DNA from: Bacillus sp. FJAT-50079
Lineage (GTDB): Bacteria > Bacillota > Bacilli > Bacillales > Bacillaceae_C
Direction of reading: 5' to 3'
DNA: 64,000 nt
Assembly: GCF_018343515.1 (NCBI RefSeq)
Contig: NZ_JAGYPD010000005.1
Coordinates: forward strand, 204,918-268,917
This document shows, in pieces, positions 1 through 7,746 of this stretch (its first letter is position 1; each line of letters begins with the position of its first letter). A program made the position numbers and the translations under genes. Below the pieces are notes generated by a model. The model was not told the origin of the DNA. It was given only the letters and a program-made list of their open reading frames with translations, and did not search any database.

Positions 1-127
1 AATTCGATCTATGGCTTAGAAATTCGATCTATGGCTTAGAAATTCGATCTATGGCTTAGAAATTCGATCTATGGCTTAGAAATTCGATCTATGGCTTAGA
101 AATTCGATCTATGGCTTAGAAATTCGA
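1..127. repeat. 20-bp tandem repeat, six full copies
   Basis: Six head-to-tail identical copies of the 20-mer AATTCGATCTATGGCTTAGA fill positions 1-120, and the first seven bases of a further copy follow. The window begins exactly on a copy, so the array probably continues to the left. The unit length is not a multiple of three, and each copy carries a TAG, so it is not a coding repeat. Confidence 0.95.
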
Positions 128-152
128 GAAGAAATGCAAGCATTCTTCTCGA
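124..152. terminator. Hairpin at the end of the tandem repeat
   Basis: The arms TCGAGAAGAA (124-133) and TTCTTCTCGA (143-152) are perfectly complementary around a 9-base loop. A short T run follows on the plus strand (ATTTTC), while the minus side has only a weak T tract. It probably ends a plus-strand transcript entering from the left and may also end the HAD gene transcript, whose stop is at 173. Confidence 0.55.
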
Positions 153-172
153 TTTTCTATCATTTCACCATA

Positions 173-1318
173 TTATTTTTCTACAAGTGATAAAACAAAT
201 TCTTTAATTGCTGATACATCATCAAAAATGTACTCTGCTTGATACTCTTCAAATTCGGCTCTAGCATCTTTTCCGGATAATCCGGTTAACACAGCGGCAA
301 ATACAGCACCCATTTCTCTAGCTGCTAATAAATCGGCAAGGGAATCACCAACGATCAGTAGTTCATTCCCATTTGCAATTGGCAATTTTTCCGCCAAGCA
401 TTGCTCAACACTTTTCGTTTTTCCTGATAATCCAAGTATATATGTATACGGATGCGGCTTGGAAAGCGATGGTCCCTCTTTCAACTCAGCCTCCGCCGCT
501 AAAACGTCGTCAGCCGTAACGATATAATTTACATCAAAATGCTCCAACCACCCTAAATGTTTAAACGGTTCAATTGTTTCTAATTTAGGGCGCCCCGTGC
601 CAATGCCAATCGTAATTCCAGCTCGCTTCAACGCTTGAAATAATTCGGAAATTTCCTCTGGAGAACGCAATGTTTTTTCATCAGATAAAAATCCCTTTTT
701 CCCCGACTGTACCGAAGAGCGACCAGTCGATGCGATGACATGCTTGTCCCCTACATACCATTCCTGAGCAATGAGCTCATATGTGGCCCATAGTTCGCCA
801 ATTTGTCCAAAAACGGTTGCTTCCACTTCTAGTTTTTCTTTGGCAAGCTGATCAAGATGGGCAAATAAACCAGCTTTCGATTGCTCTGCCTTAGAAAAAT
901 CAGTTAAAAATGCTGAAAAATCTAATGTAACATCCTTCGTTGCAAGTACTTCTGCCATTTCCAACAGCACACTGCGATCGATCTCATTCGATACCCATGT
1001 AATGATCTTTTCCTTTTCAATGTCTTTCACTTGCTCTAACAAACGAATAAGTTGATACGTCGCTGTGAGATAAATCATATCCCAGTTTGAATTAATCCCA
1101 CCCGATTTCATTAATTTAAATACTTGATCATTTTGAAAAATTTCAGCGCGGATCGCTGTAATTTCATCATCAGAAAGCACCGTCTTAAATTTTTCAGGGG
1201 CTAATCCTACATATTTATCACTATATAAAACTTCCCAAACCGTTAGTGCAGACATATCAAAATATCGTTCTTCACTTAATAAAACACCATCTACATCAAA
1301 TAATACTGTTTTAATCAT
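173..1318 (-). CDS. HAD-superfamily hydrolase (phosphatase-like)
   Basis: This is a cytoplasmic haloacid-dehalogenase-type hydrolase of 381 residues. The nucleophile motif FDVDGVL lies at residues 7-13 (Asp8, Asp10), and motif IV is the GDSLADLLAAREMG stretch near the C-terminus, followed by a typical VLTG. Between them is an unusually long cap of roughly 200 residues, against about 80-100 in phosphoglycolate phosphatases, so the substrate cannot be inferred. The ATG at 1318 is chosen because GGAGAAGGGG sits just upstream; a longer reading from 1339 would translate that ribosome-binding site. It follows the ABC/sigma operon at a 53-bp distance and may be its last cistron or a separate unit. 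Confidence 0.85.
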   Translation of the reverse strand: MIKTVLFDVDGVLLSEERYFDMSALTVWEVLYSDKYVGLAPEKFKTVLSDDEITAIRAEIFQNDQVFKLMKSGGINSNWDMIYLTATYQLIRLLEQVKDIEKEKIITWVSNEIDRSVLLEMAEVLATKDVTLDFSAFLTDFSKAEQSKAGLFAHLDQLAKEKLEVEATVFGQIGELWATYELIAQEWYVGDKHVIASTGRSSVQSGKKGFLSDEKTLRSPEEISELFQALKRAGITIGIGTGRPKLETIEPFKHLGWLEHFDVNYIVTADDVLAAEAELKEGPSLSKPHPYTYILGLSGKTKSVEQCLAEKLPIANGNELLIVGDSLADLLAAREMGAVFAAVLTGLSGKDARAEFEEYQAEYIFDDVSAIKEFVLSLVEK

Positions 1319-1371
1319 GATATCCCCTTCTCCACTCACTTCTTTACTTTAGTGTAACACAGTACGAATGA

Positions 1372-1602
1372 TTAATCTTCATCTTTAATATCAATATCTT
1401 CTGGAATTGCTTCCGATAAATATTCTGCATATTGCTTTTTAAGCTTTTCTATTTGCTCCACGTGATGATTGAATTGCTCTTTATTAACTAAATAATCCTT
1501 TCCATCATGAAGCGCTCGAATTTTTCCTTGCTGGATCAGTGAGCGGATGAACGAAGCCGGTAACTGTAAATACTCCGCTGCTTCTTCAATCGTTAAATAC
1601 AT
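1372..1602 (-). CDS. Small excisionase-type helix-turn-helix protein
   Basis: This is a 76-residue protein beginning MYLTIEEAAEYLQLP. That is the signature of the excisionase-family winged-helix fold (HTH_17) at about residues 1-48, followed by an acidic, helical tail ending in DIDIKDED. The start at 1602 follows AGGAGGAAG. It overlaps the last codons of the preceding ABC ATPase gene by 10 bp, which indicates translational coupling. There is no integrase or phage gene nearby, so it is probably a small DNA-binding regulator in the operon rather than a recombination factor. Its target is unknown. Confidence 0.75.
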   Translation of the reverse strand: MYLTIEEAAEYLQLPASFIRSLIQQGKIRALHDGKDYLVNKEQFNHHVEQIEKLKKQYAEYLSEAIPEDIDIKDED

Positions 1603-2303
1603 GTCGAATCTTCCTCCTGCAATGTTCGCCAAACGAACTCACTTTCGTTCACTCCACCGTGAAACGTCAGCTTTCCTGCGTTTAAGTATAAAACATCTCC
1701 CTCATTATACCGAATTTCTTCGATTAAATGGGTGCTAAACAATACAATGCTATGAAAAGATAAACGTTGGAGAACGCGCTGAAAATAAAGCTTTTCCTCA
1801 ATGTCCAAGCTTTCAAATGGCTCATCTAAAATACAGATGCGCGGCTGATTAATAAGTGCTTGAATGAGGCCAACCTTTTGTAGCTGTCCCCCTGAAAGCT
1901 CTTTTAATTTTCTTTTTTGTAATAAAAACAACCCGGTTTCCTGCAACCATTTTTCGACAATTGGTTTGACAAGATGATAAGGAATGCCTTTATGTAAAGC
2001 GATATACGTTACATACCTTTTAATTGTCATTTCCTGATGACCAGTGAAATGTTGCGGCATGTATCCAATCATTGTCCTGACTTCCTCCATCCTCAGTTGC
2101 TTTCGATACATTTCTTCACGATTCAGCTTTGTAAAAATGATCTCACCTTGAGTCGGCTCGGTAGCCGTTGCGATTAGTTTTAGGAGCGAACTTTTCCCCG
2201 CTCCATTTTTACCGACAACATATGTGATTCCTGTTGAAAATGAACAGGTGATATCGTCAAGAACGTTCAAATTGTCTTGCACATTTTTTAGCGTTATTCT
2301 CAT
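1593..2303 (-). CDS. ABC transporter ATP-binding protein
   Basis: A 236-residue nucleotide-binding subunit. Visible are Walker A GKNGAGKSS (about residue 33), the signature LSGGQ, Walker B ICILDEPFESLD and the H-loop STH. It resembles ATPases of ABC-2 type drug or peptide exporters, such as YxlF of the Bacillus subtilis sigY operon. It overlaps the upstream membrane-protein gene by 4 bp (ATGA), and its 3' end overlaps the HTH gene. Its most likely membrane partner is the preceding 256-residue protein, because no other permease lies next to it. Confidence 0.88.
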   Translation of the reverse strand: MRITLKNVQDNLNVLDDITCSFSTGITYVVGKNGAGKSSLLKLIATATEPTQGEIIFTKLNREEMYRKQLRMEEVRTMIGYMPQHFTGHQEMTIKRYVTYIALHKGIPYHLVKPIVEKWLQETGLFLLQKRKLKELSGGQLQKVGLIQALINQPRICILDEPFESLDIEEKLYFQRVLQRLSFHSIVLFSTHLIEEIRYNEGDVLYLNAGKLTFHGGVNESEFVWRTLQEEDSTCI

Positions 2304-3070
2304 CTTTGTACCTCACGCTTTTTCAATAAAAGGCTGGTTAATAACAGTACAGAGCAACTAATAATCATGAGATGCATGAATAATGAAGGCACTTGAAGTA
2401 AAACCGGTTCTTTAACGAACAGTTGGCTAAACCAAATCGATAATGTGATCAATAGGCCGAGCTTTTCCCCTAACCAAATCGTACTCACAAACCCAATGAC
2501 GCCGAAGAAGAATAGCGGTGTAAAGGAGCTAGCGATGTATATTACAGAACTCGCTTCGCCAAAGACAAAAAAACTTAATGGCAATGCAATCACTAATTGC
2601 AGCGTAATGACGATCAAAAAGCGAGTAAACATTTGTTGAATGAGCGGGTAATAACTTAATGTTTCGATGATTCGATTGCCTTCATTTTTCGCACGGAATG
2701 CATAACCAATGACAGCGATCATTAATAAACTAATCCACTTAATCCAAGCATTAAATCCAGTGGCAGCGTCACCGAAATTCCCACTAATTGTAAAAGTTAT
2801 AATTAATATAACGGCCCCTGTTAATAGCCAGCTCGCTGCTCCATGAAAATTCCATTGGGATAAAAACATGCTCGCCATTTTTTGAAAAACCGTTTGCTGC
2901 GCTTGACTTGCCTCTAATTCAGCGCGTAAATCAAGCGGCTTTGCCTCATCCACCGCTTTTATTCGATCAATGAGCTGCAACGTTTGCTCGCGCGTCGGCT
3001 CCGGTACTGTGAAACGATCAAAGCGGTTTTTCCACTCATGCTCTACCTGTGATAACTCATTTTCACTCAT
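2300..3070 (-). CDS. Membrane protein following the sigma factor; possible anti-sigma or permease
   Basis: This 256-residue protein has a hydrophilic N-terminal part of about 80 residues (MSENELSQVEHEWKNRF) followed by about six hydrophobic segments between residues 80 and 250. The gene overlaps the end of the ECF sigma gene by 8 bp and the ATPase gene by 4 bp. A cytoplasmic tail plus membrane domain encoded directly after an ECF sigma factor is the usual place and layout of an anti-sigma factor. Being next to an ABC ATPase equally suggests a permease subunit, and it may combine both roles. No zinc-binding anti-sigma motif is visible. Confidence 0.7.
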   Translation of the reverse strand: MSENELSQVEHEWKNRFDRFTVPEPTREQTLQLIDRIKAVDEAKPLDLRAELEASQAQQTVFQKMASMFLSQWNFHGAASWLLTGAVILIITFTISGNFGDAATGFNAWIKWISLLMIAVIGYAFRAKNEGNRIIETLSYYPLIQQMFTRFLIVITLQLVIALPLSFFVFGEASSVIYIASSFTPLFFFGVIGFVSTIWLGEKLGLLITLSIWFSQLFVKEPVLLQVPSLFMHLMIISCSVLLLTSLLLKKREVQR

Positions 3071-3614
3071 TGACGCCCGCTCCTTTTCTTTCGTCTTCAG
3101 CTAATATTTTCTCCAACTGCTTTAATCCGCGCGCGATTCGCGTTTTCACTGTACCAATCGGAATATCCAACGTCAGTGCAATTTCCTTATATTGCAAATC
3201 TTGATAAAAGCGTAAATAAAGGACGGCCCGATAATCGAGCGATAATTGCTTTAATGAATCGACCATCCATTGGCGCTCAAGCTGATGGTCAATTAGATGA
3301 AAAATTTGTGCTCCTGTCTCAATCATCTCATCGGTAATCTGCTCACGCTTAGTAGACGCTTTTCTCCAATAATCCTTGCAACGATTCGTTGCAATTTTAT
3401 ACATCCAAGGCTTAAACTGATCGGGAACAAAGCCCTTTTTTCCTTGCTCATAAATCGTAATAAACGTCTCTTGGACAAGATCCTCTGCTAATTTTTCATC
3501 TAAAAGTAAACGATATATATAACCAAATAACGGCTTATGATAACGAAAAACGAGAGGATCAAATGCAGCGTCATTGCCATATGACAATTGGCGCATATAC
3601 TCTTCGTCCTGCAC
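3063..3614 (-). CDS. ECF-family RNA polymerase sigma factor
   Basis: A 183-residue group-4 sigma factor. Region 2 is recognisable as DLVQETFITIYEQ (about residues 41-53), and region 4 as YKEIALTLDIPIGTVKTRIA near residues 142-161, ending with the usual recognition helix. There is no region 1 or 3, as expected of ECF factors. It is the fourth gene of a seven-gene minus-strand operon, flanked by ABC transporter and membrane-protein genes, a layout comparable to sigY-yxlCDEFG of B. subtilis. A matching ECF promoter (TGAAAC and CGTG 17 bp apart) lies before the first gene of the operon, so the factor probably drives its own operon. Confidence 0.9.
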   Translation of the reverse strand: MQDEEYMRQLSYGNDAAFDPLVFRYHKPLFGYIYRLLLDEKLAEDLVQETFITIYEQGKKGFVPDQFKPWMYKIATNRCKDYWRKASTKREQITDEMIETGAQIFHLIDHQLERQWMVDSLKQLSLDYRAVLYLRFYQDLQYKEIALTLDIPIGTVKTRIARGLKQLEKILAEDERKGAGVNE

Positions 3615-3626
3615 TTTTCCCCCTCC

Positions 3627-4316
3627 TTATTCCGTCCAATTTTTCCGATTGAATCGTAAGATCGCGGCTGTCATAAAGAAAATTCCAAACCCAAAATAAA
3701 ACAGGCGATTATAAAGGATCCAAACATTTTCACTCAATGGCAACCCGCCGACCCCAGTCACAAAATGATACACATTTGTGTAGACAAGTAAGATGACATT
3801 TAGATCACGCAATAGCGCCCCGCCTAATAAAGAAAAGCTCCAAAAGAAGATCCCGGCTAGTAATCCGCCAAGTGAATGGTTGCCGATCATCGTCCCAAAT
3901 ATGATAAAACCACTCATTGCAATATATACCGGAATCGTAAAAACAAAGCCGTTCCAAAGGACACTGCCTCCAATCGGCATCAACACAACTGTCACAATAC
4001 TTATAAGCCCTCCGAAAATAAGTAGCGAAAACAGCCATCTTTCTAGAAGAAATTGCGATTTTTTCATCGGATATGTGCACAAAACCCGCACAAACTTCGA
4101 GTCAACATCGACCGCAAAACACCATTGAAAAATAAAAATAAGCCAGAGCGGTGCCGCTTTTTCATATATCATACTTGAAAAAGTCTCAATCGTATACACC
4201 CCAGAATTGTAAAGAATCATCGCGACAATCGGAATTAGGAGCATGATGATCGGCAAATAAATCGACGTACACCAAAGTTTTGCAAATAGGCGCAGTCTTA
4301 GCAAAAATCCGTTCAT
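3627..4316 (-). CDS. ABC-2 type membrane permease-like protein
   Basis: A 229-residue integral membrane protein with six strongly hydrophobic segments and the loops expected of a half-size ABC-2 permease; no enzyme motif is visible. The start at 4316 overlaps the stop of the upstream 704-residue membrane protein by 4 bp, and the sigma gene begins 12 bp after its end, so the three are co-translated. It would form the transmembrane part of an exporter with the ATPase encoded at 6424-7299. The substrate cannot be told from sequence. Confidence 0.75.
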   Translation of the reverse strand: MNGFLLRLRLFAKLWCTSIYLPIIMLLIPIVAMILYNSGVYTIETFSSMIYEKAAPLWLIFIFQWCFAVDVDSKFVRVLCTYPMKKSQFLLERWLFSLLIFGGLISIVTVVLMPIGGSVLWNGFVFTIPVYIAMSGFIIFGTMIGNHSLGGLLAGIFFWSFSLLGGALLRDLNVILLVYTNVYHFVTGVGGLPLSENVWILYNRLFYFGFGIFFMTAAILRFNRKNWTE

Positions 4317-6427
4317 TTGTTTGACTCCCCTTCATACAATCGTAAAGCCGCATCGATTTGAAATTCCTGCTTATCTTCAAGCTCGCGATATTGTTCATAA
4401 AGGAATTTGACGACTTCAGCAAATTCACCTTTTTCCTCATAGCTCTGCAATAATTTCACTTGAGGAGGAACATCATCCTCAATCCAGCGATTCTCCATAT
4501 ACCACTCTTGAAAAGAAACAACTTCCCGAAGCTGATTCGTCAGCAGCCATAACATCGCATCGTAGAAAGCGTTAAAATCTTCATTATACATAGTCATTGG
4601 CCGATCATTTGTTAACTCATTCATTAACGCGTAAGCAATCTCTTCATCATCAATCGATCGTAGTTCTCCACTCCCTAGTGCGAAAAAGTCATAATTGATC
4701 GTGTGAATGATATTGTAGTAATGCCGATCATTCAAAATATAAATAACAGATGGCTTCATTTGAATTCCTAGCCAACTCTCAATAAAGTTCCAGCCTTTTT
4801 CATATTGATGAACCACTTCCTCTGCACCAGCTAGCATTTCAGGCTGCCCAATCACTCTTATTTGATCAACAGTTATTTCCTTTATATTACCGCCTATTAA
4901 AGATAGACCGTATTGGGAACTACCTTCATATCGTCCAGCACTCACCTCTGGAATTGATAATGCCATTGGAACTTTCTGATCCTTAGCAATCACTTCAACC
5001 GTAAAGTCCGTCGGAAAATCCTCGACCAACCTGCCATTTCTTAGTTCAAATTGAACAAATTGTTTGTCGTGTTCACGGGAAATGACTAATGGACGCTTGC
5101 CAACGAGCGGATACCACCCGGATTCTTTCGGCAAGTATACTCGATTTTTTTTAATAAAAGCTTGCTCGATATTTCCATCATTACGATATTGTAAAATATT
5201 TCCTTCGTAACGAAGACTTACTTCTATTTCTGCGTTCGGCTCGATCTTTTCATCAAAATGAAGTGTAATCACATCCTTGTCCCGTGAACAGCTTATCGCT
5301 TGCTCACTCGCACACTCCTTAATCTGTAATCCATGGTATAACGTAAGAAACAGATCATTCACCGCTATATTACCGTTATTTTTCATCGTTAATTGGCTGT
5401 TAACCTGAAGCCGATCATCTGTTAAAAGTTCGACCGTTAAATTTGTTTTTTCCATTGAAAATTCATATGGTTGGTCATCTAAATAATAATCATAATAGGA
5501 ATTCATCCATTCGTAATATTCCTGCTCATCATCTTCTTCATATGATTTTGTGTACAGATTTCCCGTTTTGATATATTGTTTCAGCGCCTGTTCATATTGT
5601 GCGTAACGAATTCCGCTAAAAATAAGCGTTGGAATGATAAAGATGACAAGCAGCGAAAGAACAAGCTCTTTTTCACTTTGCAGTCTGCGAACAGGACGAT
5701 ATAATAGCAATACAGCTAAAAAAATCATTACACTTAACAAGAGCACAGCACTTTGGTGAAGTATTGAGCCTGCAAATACCCGATCAATCCCCCATAAGCC
5801 TTCATATGGAGTTTCGATAAACATATAATCGAACGGTGTTAATATATGAAATCTTGGATTATCAAATGAGAGGGCTGTTCCAGAATAATCAAATGGCATC
5901 AATAAGCTAAGCAATAAAATAACTGGAATGACTAAATATGCAAACATATTTTTTATGATAATGCTGCTTAAAAAGCCGATTGAAATAATGAAAAACAAAG
6001 CACCTCCCATTTGCACAAAAACGTAAATGATATCCGCAAATGAGACCCCACTGCTCGCAAGCCAGCACACTTGAATGATCATTGTTAAGAGCGTCACACA
6101 CAGTCCGTATATTTGTGTGATCAGCCATTTTCCAGTAAGCCATTCGATATTTTTCACTCTATACGTTGCAGCTAACTGTTCAAACTCGCGATCCTTTCCA
6201 GCCATGTAAACAGCAAATAAACCGATGATAAACAGATTGAGCAATAGCATCCAGATGAACCCTTGATAAAAAATGGCCATGCGCGTTCCATAATGAATCG
6301 TCTCGATTTCATATGTAATAATGAGATATCCCCAACATAAAAGATTGATAACAAATGGCAGTGAGATAAATTTATTGCGAAACAGGAGCAGCCGTTCATT
6401 TCGAATCATCGCTTGGATCATCTTCAT
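4313..6427 (-). CDS. ABC-2 permease fused to an inactive M1-peptidase-like domain
   Basis: This 704-residue protein has about six membrane segments in residues 20-240 and another near 260-285. A roughly 400-residue extracytoplasmic part follows. The first half of that part is a beta-rich region resembling the N-terminal domain of M1 aminopeptidases (DRLQVNSQLTMKNNGN). The second half resembles a gluzincin catalytic domain. At residues 603-607 the zinc motif HExxH is replaced by NELTN (bases 4607-4621), so both zinc-binding histidines are asparagines and peptidase activity is not expected. The gene overlaps its neighbours by 4 bp on both sides. It could be a sensor or accessory permease for the linked ATPase and sigma factor. 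Confidence 0.78.
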   Translation of the reverse strand: MKMIQAMIRNERLLLFRNKFISLPFVINLLCWGYLIITYEIETIHYGTRMAIFYQGFIWMLLLNLFIIGLFAVYMAGKDREFEQLAATYRVKNIEWLTGKWLITQIYGLCVTLLTMIIQVCWLASSGVSFADIIYVFVQMGGALFFIISIGFLSSIIIKNMFAYLVIPVILLLSLLMPFDYSGTALSFDNPRFHILTPFDYMFIETPYEGLWGIDRVFAGSILHQSAVLLLSVMIFLAVLLLYRPVRRLQSEKELVLSLLVIFIIPTLIFSGIRYAQYEQALKQYIKTGNLYTKSYEEDDEQEYYEWMNSYYDYYLDDQPYEFSMEKTNLTVELLTDDRLQVNSQLTMKNNGNIAVNDLFLTLYHGLQIKECASEQAISCSRDKDVITLHFDEKIEPNAEIEVSLRYEGNILQYRNDGNIEQAFIKKNRVYLPKESGWYPLVGKRPLVISREHDKQFVQFELRNGRLVEDFPTDFTVEVIAKDQKVPMALSIPEVSAGRYEGSSQYGLSLIGGNIKEITVDQIRVIGQPEMLAGAEEVVHQYEKGWNFIESWLGIQMKPSVIYILNDRHYYNIIHTINYDFFALGSGELRSIDDEEIAYALMNELTNDRPMTMYNEDFNAFYDAMLWLLTNQLREVVSFQEWYMENRWIEDDVPPQVKLLQSYEEKGEFAEVVKFLYEQYRELEDKQEFQIDAALRLYEGESNK

Positions 6428-7299
6428 GACACCACCCCATGAATGACAGCCATATAACCATCTTCAATCGTTGGCTCCACTGCTCTCGCCCGCTCATCTC
6501 CCATTTCCTTTGCTATCACTCGGAAAACAGCTTGCCCATGTTCTTGGCGACTCGAAATCATGACATATTGTTTTTCAACAGCATCATAATCGGAAATCGG
6601 AACAAATAACTCCCAAACAACATTAGCTGCCTTTTGCGCCAATGCCTCTGTTGTTCCTTGAAAAAGCACCTGACCATGATTCATAACCGCAACCTGTTCA
6701 CAACTCGATTCAATATCACTAATGATATGGGTCGATAAAATAATCGAGCGATCTTTACTCAATTTATCTAAAAGATTACGAAAGCGAATTCGCTCCGACG
6801 GATCAAGCCCGGCAGTTGGCTCATCGAGAATAATTAGGAGCGGATCTCCGATTAATGCTTGCGCGATGCCAAGTCGTCGCTTCATCCCACCAGAGTAGCC
6901 TTTAATTTTTTTATGCGCCTGTGGCAGTAAATTCACCTCTTCCAGCAAACGTTCGACTTGCTCCGTTCTTTCTTGTTGGTTCGTCATCCCTTTTAATGAA
7001 GCAACATAATGTAAAAATTCCTTCCCAGTCATCTGTGAAGGAGCATGAAAATGCTGCGGCAAATACCCGAGCAGCTCCCGAACTTTATCCCCCTCTTTTG
7101 TAAGATCAAATTGGTAAATCGATACGTCTCCTGCTTGAAATGGTAAAGTCGTACTTAATATGTTCATAAGGGTTGACTTGCCTGCGCCATTCGGTCCGAG
7201 CAGCCCGAATAATCCCGTCCCGATTTGCAGATCAATCCCTTTTAATGCTTGGAATTTTCGATAGTTTTTCGTTAATCCGTCTATTTTTACAGTCTGCAT
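6424..7299 (-). CDS. ABC transporter ATP-binding protein, first gene of the sigma-factor operon
   Basis: A 291-residue ATPase beginning MQTVKIDGLTKNYRKFQAL. Walker A is GLLGPNGAGKST, the signature is YSGGMKRRLGIAQAL, Walker B is LLIILDEPTAGLD and the H-loop is STH. A C-terminal extension of about 70 residues is of the type seen in CcmA/bacitracin-export ATPases. The start at 7299 has AAGGGGAG upstream. A longer reading to 7548 is rejected because it runs through the promoter and into the divergent small gene. Its partners are the two downstream membrane proteins. Confidence 0.9.
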   Translation of the reverse strand: MQTVKIDGLTKNYRKFQALKGIDLQIGTGLFGLLGPNGAGKSTLMNILSTTLPFQAGDVSIYQFDLTKEGDKVRELLGYLPQHFHAPSQMTGKEFLHYVASLKGMTNQQERTEQVERLLEEVNLLPQAHKKIKGYSGGMKRRLGIAQALIGDPLLIILDEPTAGLDPSERIRFRNLLDKLSKDRSIILSTHIISDIESSCEQVAVMNHGQVLFQGTTEALAQKAANVVWELFVPISDYDAVEKQYVMISSRQEHGQAVFRVIAKEMGDERARAVEPTIEDGYMAVIHGVVS

Positions 7300-7330
7300 T
7301 TTATTCTCCCCTTGTACATCACTCTGTTCC

Positions 7331-7360
7331 TTACACGAGCAAGTATGCTTCTTTGTTTCA
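7331..7360 (-). promoter_or_regulatory. Probable ECF-sigma promoter of the ABC/sigma operon
   Basis: On the minus strand TGAAAC (7355-7360) and CGTGTAA (7331-7337) are separated by 17 bp. The -35 AAC motif and -10 CGT motif are the hallmarks of Bacillus ECF promoters (SigW/SigM/SigX/SigY type). It lies about 30 bp before the start of the first gene, the correct distance for a short leader. The promoter would make the sigma factor encoded at 3063-3614 self-activating. The assignment is by consensus only. Confidence 0.6.
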
Positions 7361-7416
7361 CTATTACGCATAATTTTCTCATTTGACCTCATCATAAGAA
7401 AAAGGAGTTGATCAGG

Positions 7417-7641
7417 ATGCCAGATAGCAAGAGAAATATTGGAAGGAACCCAGACCCGCATTTCGATGGTAAGCGTGAGGCAATGATTAATGATTCGACA
7501 GGAACTGGGAGCACACAAATGGGGGTAAGAATTGATTATTCCACACAATCAGAAAATCCTTTCCATGTAATAGATTTAAAAAATAATGATATGAAGGAAT
7601 TCGAAAAGCTTACACGCGGACGAAAATTTGAAGATAAATAG
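7417..7641 (+). CDS. Hypothetical small hydrophilic protein
   Basis: A 74-residue polar protein starting MPDSKRNIGRNPDPHFDG and ending FEKLTRGRKFEDK, with no membrane segment. I do not recognise the family. The ATG at 7417 is used because AAAGGAG lies nine bases upstream; the in-frame TTG at 7408 abuts that site and is too close. It is transcribed divergently from the ABC/sigma operon and ends before a clear hairpin terminator, so it is a monocistronic gene. Its composition (rich in Asp, Asn, Gly, Lys) is like that of small stress or spore-associated proteins, but this is only an impression. Confidence 0.65.
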   Translation: MPDSKRNIGRNPDPHFDGKREAMINDSTGTGSTQMGVRIDYSTQSENPFHVIDLKNNDMKEFEKLTRGRKFEDK

Positions 7642-7653
7642 CGTTATAAGAAA

Positions 7654-7684
7654 AGAGGCGAACCCTTGAAATAGGGCCGCCTCT
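7654..7684 (+). terminator. Terminator of the small hypothetical gene
   Basis: The arms AGAGGCG (7654-7660) and CGCCTCT (7678-7684) enclose a CCC/GGG inner stem. The hairpin begins 12 bases after the stop codon and is followed by a modest T-rich stretch. It probably serves the plus-strand gene. Confidence 0.7.
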
Positions 7685-7746
7685 GCTTTGTAATTTGTAA
7701 TCGTTAGACAATCTTATAAATTTTTATAAGCCATTCACCAATTCGC

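Noticed and set aside
3793-4128. 111-codon plus-strand frame
   Set aside because: Antisense to the six-helix permease gene, with no independent support.
7300-7548. N-terminal extension of the first ABC ATPase gene
   Set aside because: It would run through the ECF-type promoter and the divergent small gene; the ATG at 7299 has a clear ribosome-binding site and a family-typical start.
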